Positions 8,818 to 17,014 of a DNA stretch of 64,000 bases are shown here, in pieces (within the stretch, counting starts at the first letter, position 1; every line of letters begins with the position of its first letter). The notes beneath the pieces were generated by a model, which saw nothing but the letters and a program-made list of their open reading frames with translations, did not search any database and was not told where the DNA came from. The stretch spans positions 58,141-122,140 of the forward strand of contig NZ_JAZDRH010000008.1 in assembly GCF_047470865.1 (NCBI RefSeq). The letters run 5' to 3'. This DNA comes from JAZDRH01 sp047470865 (lineage in GTDB: Bacteria > Pseudomonadota > Gammaproteobacteria > Pseudomonadales > Pseudomonadaceae). The translations under genes were made by a program, and so were the position numbers.

Positions 8818-9138
8818 AACGGGCCTGACACTGGCAAGAAGGCTATCCTTTCCTACAAAAATAATATGTTACCTCTAGAGAGGCGCTAAAAGCACTTTAG
8901 CACTACAGATAAATCTAGCGGCAAACCTAATACTAGAGGGATAAAAGAATAAATACATTGTTATCACAGCTTAGCTGTTATAACGCATAATTCATCTAAA
9001 GCCATTACCCTGTTTTAGTTATTCCTATAATAGCGGAGTGGATTAAATAGCACTACAGACGAAAAATTCCGTTGCAGAAAATTGCCTAAAATTAAGGCGA
9101 TAGTGCCACAAAGTAGCAAAGGCGCTTTTGCGCCTTTG
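8818..9138. other. intergenic region with an inverted repeat at 8960-8984
   Basis: About 320 bases holding the promoter of the LysR gene and the 3' side of rtcB. At 8960-8970 and 8974-8984 there is an 11-base inverted repeat (10 of 11 pairs) with a 3-base loop, GTTATCACAGC/GCTGTTATAAC, about 140 bases upstream of the LysR start. It may be an operator or a small hairpin. No coding frame is credible. Confidence 0.45.
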
Positions 9139-9141
9139 CTA
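9114..9141 (-). terminator. hairpin terminator at the end of rtcB
   Basis: A perfect 12-bp stem TAGCAAAGGCGC/GCGCCTTTGCTA with a 4-base loop that overlaps the rtcB stop codon. The T tract after it on the minus strand is weak (ACTTTGTGG), so termination may be partial. Confidence 0.7.
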
Positions 9142-10359
9142 ACCTTTCACACAGACTACTTGGCGTAATGTATGCACAATTTCCACAAGGTCAGATTGTG
9201 CTTTCATCACGGCGTCAATGTCTTTATAAGCCATAGGTGTTTCGTCAATAACATCTTCGTCTTTTCGACACTCCACATGAGCCGTTGCCTTTTTATGGTC
9301 ATCAATACTGAACACCGATTTTGCTTTGGTGCGACTCATAACACGGCCAGCACCATGGCTGCATGAGCAAAAGCTTTCTTGGTTACCTAAGCCGCGCACA
9401 ATAAAGCTTTTTGCGCCCATGGAGCCAGGAATAATACCCAACTGTCCAGATCGCGCAGAAACGGCACCTTTACGGGTTACTAGCACATTCTCACCAAAGT
9501 GATTTTCACGTTGCACATAGTTATGGTGGCAGTTCACTGCCTCTAAACGACTGACAAAGGGTTTAGTGATAACTGATGCCACTGCCGCCAATGTATGTTC
9601 CATCATAATTTCACGGTTTACACGGGCGAAGTTTTGCGCCCAGTCGACTGCTTCAATGTAGTCATCAAAGTAGCTTGTACCTTCTGGCAAGTACGCTAAG
9701 TCTTTATCGGGCAAGTTAATCATGTAGCGTTCCATTTCTTGACGCGCCAGCCCAATAAAGTGTGTACCAATAGCATTACCAACACCGCGTGAACCGCTAT
9801 GCAGCATTACCCAAACAGTGTTTTCTTCATCCAAACACAGCTCAATAAAGTGATTCCCTGTTCCCAATGTACCAAGGTGCTTATGGTTATTGGTTTTCGC
9901 TAAATGAGGGTACTTTTGCGTTATTTGCTCAAACTTTGGTAATAACGCTGCCCATTGTTCATCAATATAGTTTGAGGTTTTATTCCAAGCACCTACATCA
10001 CGGCGAGAACGTCCAGCGGAACGTCCGTGAGGTACCGCCTTCTCAATGGCAGAGCGGATTGCAAATAGATTATCTGGTAAATCACTCGCGGTTAATGAAG
10101 TGCGTACTGCCATCATTCCACAACCAATATCTACACCAACGGCTGCTGGAATAATAGCGCCCTTGGTTGGAATCACGCTGCCAATGGTTGAGCCTTTTCC
10201 TAAGTGTACATCTGGCATGACTGCCAAGTGCTTAAAGATAAATGGCATACGAGCTGTGTTTAACAACTGCTCTTTGGCTTTATCTTCAACTGGCACGCCA
10301 TTGGTCCACATACGGATAGGGGCGCCGCCTTTTTCAAACAAGACTTCATGGTTAATCAT
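9139..10359 (-). CDS. rtcB: RNA-splicing ligase RtcB
   Basis: A 406-residue GTP- and Mn(II)-dependent RNA ligase that joins 2',3'-cyclic-phosphate (or 3'-phosphate) ends to 5'-OH ends. It follows E. coli RtcB closely: MPDVHLGKGSTIGSVIPTKGAIIPAAVGVDIGCGM, LGTLGTGNHFIE, LHSGSRG.GN.IG, NCHHNYVQ, VTRKGAVSA, PGSMGAKSFIV and SCSHGAGRVMSR, which carries the histidine that takes GMP. The length is normal. Its ATG overlaps the stop of the slipin gene by four bases, so the two are translated together from the sigma-54 promoter upstream. No RNA cyclase RtcA is present in the window. Confidence 0.96.
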   Translation of the reverse strand: MINHEVLFEKGGAPIRMWTNGVPVEDKAKEQLLNTARMPFIFKHLAVMPDVHLGKGSTIGSVIPTKGAIIPAAVGVDIGCGMMAVRTSLTASDLPDNLFAIRSAIEKAVPHGRSAGRSRRDVGAWNKTSNYIDEQWAALLPKFEQITQKYPHLAKTNNHKHLGTLGTGNHFIELCLDEENTVWVMLHSGSRGVGNAIGTHFIGLARQEMERYMINLPDKDLAYLPEGTSYFDDYIEAVDWAQNFARVNREIMMEHTLAAVASVITKPFVSRLEAVNCHHNYVQRENHFGENVLVTRKGAVSARSGQLGIIPGSMGAKSFIVRGLGNQESFCSCSHGAGRVMSRTKAKSVFSIDDHKKATAHVECRKDEDVIDETPMAYKDIDAVMKAQSDLVEIVHTLRQVVCVKG

Positions 10360-11693
10360 TTTGCTATTCCTTTTAAATTCACTAAGCCGTTAAGTACTTG
10401 GTCTAAACCGCCAAATACGGAAATTTTGTCGATACGCTCACACACACGCTCTAAGGTTTCTAACTCTTTTAAACGCAGCGCCACAGGGTTGTTTTCCATC
10501 ACTTTGGCGGTATTAAGCAAAGAGCGGGTGGCCGCTGTTTCTTCGCGACGACGAATCACATTGGCTTGTGCTGCTTTTTCAGCCTCTATCACGCTAGATA
10601 AAATGGTACGCATTTCACCTGGTAAGATAATATCTTTTACGCCCATTGAGCCTATCTCTAGGCCGTATTGCGGAATACTCTGGCTAAGCTGTTCCGTCAC
10701 CTGCTGATCGATAATTTCTTTATTTTCTAGCAGCTCATCAAGGGTGCGCGTACCTACTATTTCACGCAGTGCAAATTGTACTTCACGGTATAAAAAAGCC
10801 TCTGCATCTTGCATTGCTGCCAACGCAGTTAGCACATCGACATAACGCCAGTTGATGACGAAATTCAGGCGGATGCTGACTTTGTCCTTCGTTAGGATTT
10901 CCTGGCCCGACATATCCAACACGCGCAAGCGTGTATCCACGGACTGCACAGCTACCGTATTGTGATATGTCCAAAAACCATAACTACCTGCTGGTAGTAC
11001 CTGTTTTACTTCATCATCAACTTTTAACACACCCAAATGCCATGCTGGCACTGTAGACAATAAAAGACTCTTGCTGTCGATAGCTTTTTTATTCATCAAT
11101 GGGCGCAAGCCTTTAAGCAGTTCAGGTTTGATCTCTAACTCAGCTAACGAAACAAACTCAACTTGCTGCTGGCTACCATTTTTCCACCATAAATAGCGGC
11201 TATTAGGTTCTAACAGTTCAGTTAAAACACCATCGACATAGCGCAAGCCAACTTGATGCTCAGCAACCTGCACGTCAATGCAATATTGCTTTACCCAATC
11301 AGCATGCTGATGGCGCAAGTTGTTCGCTAGCTCTTGACTAATGGCTCGCGTATTTAAGTGATGAACTTCATGTTGCTGTTCAATGCCATTTTTCCAATAC
11401 AAATGTTGACTTGCCGGCTCAAGCACTTGGGTCAAACGTCCATCAACATAACGTAAAGCAATCTGGTTATTATTTAAATTCACTTCAATGCAATACTTCT
11501 CTACCCATGCTTTATGGAAGCGGCGCAACTCTTTAGCTACGTCATTGGGCACAGGTTGATCTAAATTAAATACAACATATGCTGGCTTAATTAGCCAAAA
11601 GCGATATTCGCCTGTAGTTAATACATGGCTAAAACCATCCTTGTTTCGAACAAGTGCAATTTCGTTATTCTTTATAGTTACTTTATTCAACAT
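10356..11693 (-). CDS. slipin-family SPFH/band-7 protein with triplicated N-terminal module
   Basis: A 445-residue protein. The C-terminal part (about residues 215-445) is an SPFH domain with VDTRLRVLDMSGQEILTKDKVSIRLNFVINWR and a helical tail (EAEKAAQANVIRRREE). Ahead of it lie three related units of about 65-70 residues starting near 7, 74 and 142, each with a pattern like N.IALRYVDG.LT.VLEP.S..LYWKNG..QQ.E, then a helix ending W(V)K.YCI.V. The same pattern begins the SPFH domain itself (LGVLKVDDEVKQVLPAGSYGFW). Slipins recur in rtcB operons, where their role is unknown. AAAGGAA precedes the ATG at 11693. Confidence 0.88.
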   Translation of the reverse strand: MLNKVTIKNNEIALVRNKDGFSHVLTTGEYRFWLIKPAYVVFNLDQPVPNDVAKELRRFHKAWVEKYCIEVNLNNNQIALRYVDGRLTQVLEPASQHLYWKNGIEQQHEVHHLNTRAISQELANNLRHQHADWVKQYCIDVQVAEHQVGLRYVDGVLTELLEPNSRYLWWKNGSQQQVEFVSLAELEIKPELLKGLRPLMNKKAIDSKSLLLSTVPAWHLGVLKVDDEVKQVLPAGSYGFWTYHNTVAVQSVDTRLRVLDMSGQEILTKDKVSIRLNFVINWRYVDVLTALAAMQDAEAFLYREVQFALREIVGTRTLDELLENKEIIDQQVTEQLSQSIPQYGLEIGSMGVKDIILPGEMRTILSSVIEAEKAAQANVIRRREETAATRSLLNTAKVMENNPVALRLKELETLERVCERIDKISVFGGLDQVLNGLVNLKGIAK

Positions 11694-11855
11694 TATTGAT
11701 TCCTTTTAAATTAACAAAGCAGCGGACTGTGGTGCGAAACATAACGGGGGCTTGCCTAAATCTCAGGTTTGCTTGCGTTTTATTCGGCAGTTTTATCGGC
11801 TGCTTCGGTGTTGTGTGTCACTTAGCTCACAACTAAATACAAATTGATATAGTCC

Positions 11856-11880
11856 AATTAAAAAGCCTTGGAGACTTTTT
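11856..11880 (-). terminator. terminator-like hairpin after the tRNA-like RNA
   Basis: On the minus strand AAAAGTC and GGCTTTT pair (7 bp including one G-U) around a 5-base loop, followed by TTTTTAATT if the last stem bases are counted. It lies directly after the CCA of the tRNA-like element and 160 bases before the slipin ATG, so some transcripts may stop here and release a short RNA. Confidence 0.6.
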
Positions 11881-11987
11881 TGGTGCCGTTTGTAGGAGTC
11901 GAACCTACTCTTTCATGCAGAACACAAAGCAGAAACACCATCGCGTCGCTTTGAGCTACCTAAGTTCAAGAACTTATGGTCAAGGCA
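11881..11987 (-). ncRNA. tRNA-like RNA in the leader of the slipin-rtcB operon (possible Y-RNA-type)
   Basis: Read on the minus strand, this 107-base stretch folds like a tRNA. TGCC (11984-11987) pairs with GGCA (11884-11887), followed by CCA. A D-arm-like hairpin (TAAGT/ACTTA, 6-base loop) is at 11961-11976. An anticodon-like arm (CAAAGC/GCTTTG) at 11925-11953 has a 17-base loop. A small variable-arm hairpin is at 11912-11922. A perfect T-arm (GTAGG, loop TTCGACT, CCTAC) is at 11892-11908. It is not a normal tRNA: the acceptor stem is short and there is no 7-base anticodon loop. Bacterial Y RNAs carry such tRNA-like domains and occur in rtc operons of other bacteria. An alternative pairing (TGGTG with CACCA) is possible. 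Confidence 0.65.
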
Positions 11988-12024
11988 AAAGCAAAAGAAA
12001 TACCTCTAACAGCAAAATATATAG

Positions 12025-12040
12025 AGCGAAAAGCGTGCCA
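12025..12040 (-). promoter_or_regulatory. sigma-54 promoter of the tRNA-like RNA/slipin-rtcB operon
   Basis: The minus strand reads TGGCACGCTTTTCGCT, close to the sigma-54 consensus TGGCACG-N4-TTGCT. The GG and GC elements are at exactly the required spacing (12 bases between their first positions). The predicted start of transcription is near 12014, about 30 bases before the tRNA-like domain. The divergent gene encodes the matching sigma-54 activator RtcR. Confidence 0.88.
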
Positions 12041-12157
12041 ACTTTTAAAAATTAAAATTAACTATTTGATTTATATAAGTATTTTATTTTGTAGCGACTT
12101 TTTATCTTGTCTTGGTTATAGTTGCATTTCTATCTTTTTAGATAACTATTTATAAAT

Positions 12158-13738
12158 ATGGATAAAAAATCTAACATTCTTATTGGATTACTAGGCGTTA
12201 CACTAGATATGGCGGGTAGGCACAGGATTAATCGTTGGCGCCCTAGTTATTCCCTTTGTGCCCAACCAGACTTGCCTATTACACGCTTTGAAATGCTGTA
12301 TCAGCCTCATTATTCGCGGTTAGCCCATCAAGTTAAGCGAGATATAGAACTACACAGCCCCCACACGCATGTGCAGCTTGTGCAAGTAGATATTGAAGAT
12401 CCATGGGATTTAGAAGAGGTTTACAACCACTTATTGGATTTTTGCCAGCAATATTCTTTTGATACAGATAACGAAAATTACCTGCTCAACATCACTACAG
12501 GCACCCATGTTGCGCAAATTTGCTGGTATCTGCTTAATGAAGCGCATTATATTCCTGCCCGTTTAATTCAAAGCTCACCCGCTAAAAACCTACCAGAACG
12601 AGGCTATGGCACTTATTCAATTATCGACCTTGATTTAAGCCGTTACGACAAAATTGCCAGCCGTTTTTCTCAGCAAATTGACAACTCAATTGCGTTACTT
12701 AAAGACGGCATAGCCACGCGTAACGTGCGCTTTAACAGCCTGATTGATCAAATAGAAAAAGTCGCGGTACGCTCACAAGCTCCCATGCTATTAACAGGGC
12801 CAACAGGTGCAGGTAAATCCTTTTTAGCACAGCGTATTTTTCAACTTAAGAAACAACGTCAAGCCTTAAAGGGTAAGTTCGTTTCAATAAACTGCGCCAC
12901 TTTACGTGGTGATAACGCCATGTCTAGCTTATTTGGTCACAGCAAAGGCGCCTTTACTGGTGCTATTAGTGCTCGCCAAGGCTTACTGAAAGAAGCTGAT
13001 CAAGGGGTTTTATTTTTAGATGAAATAGGCGAGCTTGGGCTAGATGAGCAAGCCATGTTATTAACGGCCATCGAAAACAAATGCTTTATGCCTTATGGCA
13101 GTGATAAGACGGTTGAAAGCGACTTTCAGTTAATTGCTGGCACTAACCGCCATCTTCCTGATGAAGTGGCTGCTGGGCGTTTTCGGGAAGATTTATACGC
13201 ACGGATAAATCTTTGGTCATTTCGCTTATTGGGTTTAGCTGAGCGCCCTGAAGATATTGAACCCAACCTTGATTACGAGCTACGCAAATACGAACAACAG
13301 CATCAAGTCAATATTCGTTTTAGCCAAGAAGCACGTCAGCGCTATCTGGCCTTTGCTTGCAGTAAAGCTGCTTTATGGAAAGGTAACTTTCGTGAACTAA
13401 GCGCTTCTATTACGCGCATGGTAACCCTAGCAGAAGCCAGCTGTATTAGTGAAGAGCAAGTCAACGAAGAAATAGCTCGGTTACGTGCTGATTGGTACGC
13501 CAGCGTACCTGCCACTACAATTGATCTTCCTGTAGAGCATGAACTGGACTTATTCGATCAGTATCAGCTACAAGGCGTACTAGACACATGCCGCCGCGCC
13601 AGCAGTTTATCCGATGCAGGCCGCCAGCTATTTGCTATATCACGCCAACAAAAAGCCAACCCAAATGATGCCGATCGACTGCGTAAATATTTGGCGAGGT
13701 TCGGTTTGGATTGGCAAGGACTAGAACAACAGCCTTAG
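12158..13738 (+). CDS. rtcR: RtcR, CARF-domain sigma-54-dependent activator of the rtc operon
   Basis: A 526-residue regulator. Residues about 1-185 form the RtcR regulatory domain, a CARF-type fold thought to sense a nucleic-acid ligand such as a cyclic-phosphate RNA product. Residues about 190-430 form the AAA+ domain with Walker A GPTGAGKS, the sigma-54 contact loop GAFTGA and Walker B LFLDEIGEL. A short C-terminal region follows, with a likely DNA-binding helix-turn-helix (SLSDAGRQLFAISRQQ). The gene is divergent from the sigma-54 promoter it should activate, 118 bases from that promoter. Length and domain order are normal for RtcR. Confidence 0.93.
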   Translation: MDKKSNILIGLLGVTLDMAGRHRINRWRPSYSLCAQPDLPITRFEMLYQPHYSRLAHQVKRDIELHSPHTHVQLVQVDIEDPWDLEEVYNHLLDFCQQYSFDTDNENYLLNITTGTHVAQICWYLLNEAHYIPARLIQSSPAKNLPERGYGTYSIIDLDLSRYDKIASRFSQQIDNSIALLKDGIATRNVRFNSLIDQIEKVAVRSQAPMLLTGPTGAGKSFLAQRIFQLKKQRQALKGKFVSINCATLRGDNAMSSLFGHSKGAFTGAISARQGLLKEADQGVLFLDEIGELGLDEQAMLLTAIENKCFMPYGSDKTVESDFQLIAGTNRHLPDEVAAGRFREDLYARINLWSFRLLGLAERPEDIEPNLDYELRKYEQQHQVNIRFSQEARQRYLAFACSKAALWKGNFRELSASITRMVTLAEASCISEEQVNEEIARLRADWYASVPATTIDLPVEHELDLFDQYQLQGVLDTCRRASSLSDAGRQLFAISRQQKANPNDADRLRKYLARFGLDWQGLEQQP

Positions 13739-13759
13739 TGCTTTATGCTGAGCCAAACC

Positions 13760-15940
13760 CTATGTAGCTAAGCGCTGAATAGCTTCATGAGCCTCTTCTT
13801 CGCCTTCATCATGCGCCAGTTGATAAAGCGCCAAAGCACGCTCAAGATTTTTATCCACACCCTGCCCTGTTTCATACATAACTGCTAGATTGAACGCCGC
13901 CTGTGGATGTTTTTGCTCTATGGCTTTTTCATACCAGAATAAGGCTTGCTGGTAATCAACAGGTATTTCGTCGCCATGTTGGTACATCCAACCAAGGCTG
14001 TATTGTGCGCTGGCATCGCCCTGATCAGCGGCCATTTTGTACCAGTGCATAGCCAAGTCAACATTACGCTCAGTGCCATGCGCATAGTCATACAGCAGTG
14101 CAAGGTTATACTGAGCATCGGCATCTCCCTTTTCAGCAGCTTTGTTATACCAAAACAGAGCTTGTTGATAATCTTGTGCGACACCTTCACCCTCTTCATA
14201 TAAACGCGCTAACCTAAACTGTGCAAGAACATGCCCGTTTAATGCTGCTTTGTTATACCACTCACTGGCTTGGGTTAAATCTTGTGCAACACCATCAGCA
14301 TGTTGGTAGATATGGCCTAGATTGTACTGTGCTTTAGCATCATTTTGCGCTGCTGCGGCCTTATACCATTCGCGTGCTAGGGCCTTATTTTGTTCTACAC
14401 CTTTACCTGAGGCATACGAGATAGCAAGATTATTCTGCGCTTCGGCAAAACCCAGCGCAGCTGCTTTTGTATAGTACTTTAGCGCCTGCTGAGAATCCTG
14501 TGTAACACCTTTACCTTCTTCGTAGAACACCCCTAGGTTATACAGCGCATTGGCTACATTTTGCTCGCCAGCAGCATGGTACCACTTAAGAGCAGTAGCC
14601 ATATCAGGCTGAACATGCTCACCATTTTTGTACATGACGGCAAGGTTAAATTGCGCTTCACCATGCCCTTGCTGTGCTGCTTGTTCAAACCAACTAAAGC
14701 CTTTGGCTAAATCAACAGTAACGCCTCGACCTTCCGTATAGATAAGTCCTAAAGCATTTTGAGCATCTGCATCCTTTTGCTCTGCCGCTTTCAGATACCA
14801 TTGCAAAGCTAGTTGGCTATCTTGCGCAACGCCTTTTCCATCACGATAACTTTCGCCCAACAAACATTGTGCTGCGGCATTACCTTGGGCGGCCAAACGG
14901 TGCGCCAAAGTCACTGCTTTTAGGTAAGCGTCATTGGCTAGCTGAGTGTTTTGTGCAACACCCTGACCTTTTTGGTACAAATCACCCAGCATAAACAGTG
15001 CAATAAGGTCATCCTGCTCAGCTGCTTGCTTAAACCAAGCAAAGGCTTCAACCCAATCAATGGCAACTTGCTTTCCTTCACTGTAGATAAAACCTAGACT
15101 GCGCTGAGCTATGGGGCTATTCTGGTCTGCTGCCGCCTGATAGAGCTGTATGGCTTTGGCGATGTCTTGCTTAACTCCTTTGCCTTGCTGGTACAAAGAG
15201 GCTAATAAACGTTGCGCATCCGCATCACCTTGAGCGGCAGCCTTTTCATACCAAAAAGCTGCTTTTTCATAGCTTTGCTCTACGCCTGTACCTTCACGAT
15301 GCAGGTCGCCCAGCATACATTGCCCATCAGCATCACCATTCCTAGCAGCGCGCTGTAACCAATATGCAGCTTTGCTATAACTTTGCTCTACGCCTTTTCC
15401 ATCACGATATAGCCAGCCCAACATCGCCTGTGCGCCTGCATCTTTTTGATTGGCGGCCAGCAACAGCCAGCGTTGTGCTTCAATAAGGTTCTGAGCTACG
15501 CCAGTGGCCTCCAGATAACAAGTGCCTAGTGCATATTGCGCAGGCGCGTAATCTTGCTGAGCCGACAGCTGAAACCAATGCACCGCCTGCTCCGCATTCT
15601 GTGCTACACCTTCTCCAGCCTCATAGCAACAGCCCAGCCTATATTGTGCCTGCACATGATTGCGCTGAGCCGCTTGGGTTAGCCAAAAAGCTGCATTTTT
15701 ATAGTCGTTTTGCTCTCTATACAGAACAGCTAACGCCCATTGTGCTGATAAGTTGTGTTTTTTACTTGCTGTAAGAAATAAAGCCAGCGCTTGTTGGCGC
15801 TCAGTGGCACTACATTCTCCACCATTGTAAAGGTCAACACCTTGCGCATACTCTTTTTCCGCTGCAACCCTCTTTTGTTCTGTAGGGACTCGTGCGAAGA
15901 AGGCTTTCATCGTGTTAATTAGTTGATCTCCAAATCCCAT
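13760..15940 (-). CDS. large Sel1-repeat protein
   Basis: A 726-residue protein made almost entirely of 18 tandem Sel1-like repeats of about 36 residues (consensus A.AQ..LG..Y..G.GV.QD...A..WY.KAA.QGD), from about residue 62 to the end. Repeat 8 carries an extra seven or eight residues. There is no signal peptide or membrane segment, so a cytoplasmic adaptor role is likely; Sel1 proteins usually mediate protein-protein contacts in signalling or stress responses. It is convergent with rtcR and has no evident operon partner. The 108-base DNA periodicity comes from the protein repeats. Confidence 0.88.
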   Translation of the reverse strand: MGFGDQLINTMKAFFARVPTEQKRVAAEKEYAQGVDLYNGGECSATERQQALALFLTASKKHNLSAQWALAVLYREQNDYKNAAFWLTQAAQRNHVQAQYRLGCCYEAGEGVAQNAEQAVHWFQLSAQQDYAPAQYALGTCYLEATGVAQNLIEAQRWLLLAANQKDAGAQAMLGWLYRDGKGVEQSYSKAAYWLQRAARNGDADGQCMLGDLHREGTGVEQSYEKAAFWYEKAAAQGDADAQRLLASLYQQGKGVKQDIAKAIQLYQAAADQNSPIAQRSLGFIYSEGKQVAIDWVEAFAWFKQAAEQDDLIALFMLGDLYQKGQGVAQNTQLANDAYLKAVTLAHRLAAQGNAAAQCLLGESYRDGKGVAQDSQLALQWYLKAAEQKDADAQNALGLIYTEGRGVTVDLAKGFSWFEQAAQQGHGEAQFNLAVMYKNGEHVQPDMATALKWYHAAGEQNVANALYNLGVFYEEGKGVTQDSQQALKYYTKAAALGFAEAQNNLAISYASGKGVEQNKALAREWYKAAAAQNDAKAQYNLGHIYQHADGVAQDLTQASEWYNKAALNGHVLAQFRLARLYEEGEGVAQDYQQALFWYNKAAEKGDADAQYNLALLYDYAHGTERNVDLAMHWYKMAADQGDASAQYSLGWMYQHGDEIPVDYQQALFWYEKAIEQKHPQAAFNLAVMYETGQGVDKNLERALALYQLAHDEGEEEAHEAIQRLAT

Positions 15941-16257
15941 ACGATTTTCCTAATTTATGGCTGCCACACTGTGCACTAAATTTCATATAACAATCTAGAC
16001 TATTCATTACCCAAGATTAAATCTAGTAACTATGTAAGGGATGAGCACTTATGATGAGATATGTTCTCTTCAACTAGATGGGGAATAAACCGCTTTTTGA
16101 GCCTGTTTTGACTTGTTTCTGCTGATTTACATAAAAAATCAAGGATACACTCTATATTTTATTGATTTTTGCATTATGACGCGGTTTATTCTTTTATTTT
16201 CTAGCATAATACTCAGTTAGTAAAAATGGATTTCCTAGGCAGAATAACAGGCAAGTC
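15941..16257. other. intergenic region with an 11-bp inverted repeat pair
   Basis: About 317 bases between the divergent Sel1 gene and the membrane protein gene. It holds a perfect inverted pair, GAATAAACCGC at 16083-16093 and GCGGTTTATTC at 16181-16191, enclosing 87 A+T-rich bases. No coding frame is credible and no transposase lies nearby. Confidence 0.5.
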
Positions 16258-16944
16258 ATGCGCTTTTTAAAATCAAATTTCCCATTCGTAGCCTTCGTCG
16301 GCTTAATTATTATAGAAAGTGCATCGTTATTCTTTTATGCCGCTCTGGGATTTTGCTTTAGTTTTGCGATTGGCTTTATTCTAAATATGCTAACTGAGCA
16401 ATTATTAAAGCCCATCACCAATGTACTAGCCCGCCGGCCTAACCTGATAGCCAACTTCTTTTTAGGATTTTTCCATAGTTTTTGTTTTTACCTAGGCTCT
16501 GCCGTATCAGCCATTGCTTTACTTATCGCTTTTAATGAATTTATTACTCGAAAAGGCTTTAGCTTGTTTTATGCAGTTATTGCTTTGTGGGTTGCAGTAT
16601 CTGTAGCTATATCTGCTGATTTCTTTCGTGTGCAAAAGCAACATATTTCTATTTTAAGTATCTGTTGTTGGGCATTTATTTTAGCAATAGCTAGCACTTT
16701 ATTAGGTAACTATAAGTTGCTTTATGACGGTTACTTTATTTATCAATTAACTATTGAATACTTTGCTGGAGTTATTAGTATTCATGAGATGCAGGCAGCA
16801 CTCATTATTATCGCTGGGCTATTTTTTATCAGTTTCTGTTCTGGCTTAGGCTATATGATTTCAGGGACGCCTGAGCAAGCGCATCTAAACAGCTACTCCT
16901 CTGGGGTAAAAGCTAAAAAAATAAAACAGCCACGTAAATGGTAA
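16258..16944 (+). CDS. multi-pass membrane protein, unknown
   Basis: A 228-residue protein with about six hydrophobic helices and a basic C-terminal tail (KAKKIKQPRKW), placing the tail in the cytoplasm by the positive-inside rule. I recognise no family motif. The ATG follows AACAGGCAAGTC, a weak AGG ribosome-binding site. It stands alone, convergent with the TRAP operon. Confidence 0.55.
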   Translation: MRFLKSNFPFVAFVGLIIIESASLFFYAALGFCFSFAIGFILNMLTEQLLKPITNVLARRPNLIANFFLGFFHSFCFYLGSAVSAIALLIAFNEFITRKGFSLFYAVIALWVAVSVAISADFFRVQKQHISILSICCWAFILAIASTLLGNYKLLYDGYFIYQLTIEYFAGVISIHEMQAALIIIAGLFFISFCSGLGYMISGTPEQAHLNSYSSGVKAKKIKQPRKW

Positions 16945-16961
16945 TAACAGCCGATAAAAAA

Positions 16962-16990
16962 CCCCGAAAAGCATGTCCATCTTTTCGGGG
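16962..16990 (-). terminator. terminator of the dctPQM operon
   Basis: A 10-bp stem CCCCGAAAAG/CTTTTCGGGG with a 9-base loop. On the minus strand it is followed by a run of six T, and it lies 25 bases past the dctM stop. Confidence 0.88.
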
Positions 16991-17014
16991 TCAGTTCATT
17001 TTCGGCGCTTTCTA

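Noticed and set aside
11881..11987. A normal tRNA gene
   Set aside because: The T-arm and CCA fit, but the acceptor stem has only about four good pairs and the anticodon-like loop has 17 bases, so no anticodon can be assigned. Reported instead as tRNA-like RNA.
13760..15940. Regular repeats of about 108 bases that might suggest a CRISPR or satellite array
   Set aside because: The period equals 36 codons of Sel1 repeats in a continuous reading frame; the DNA copies are diverged.
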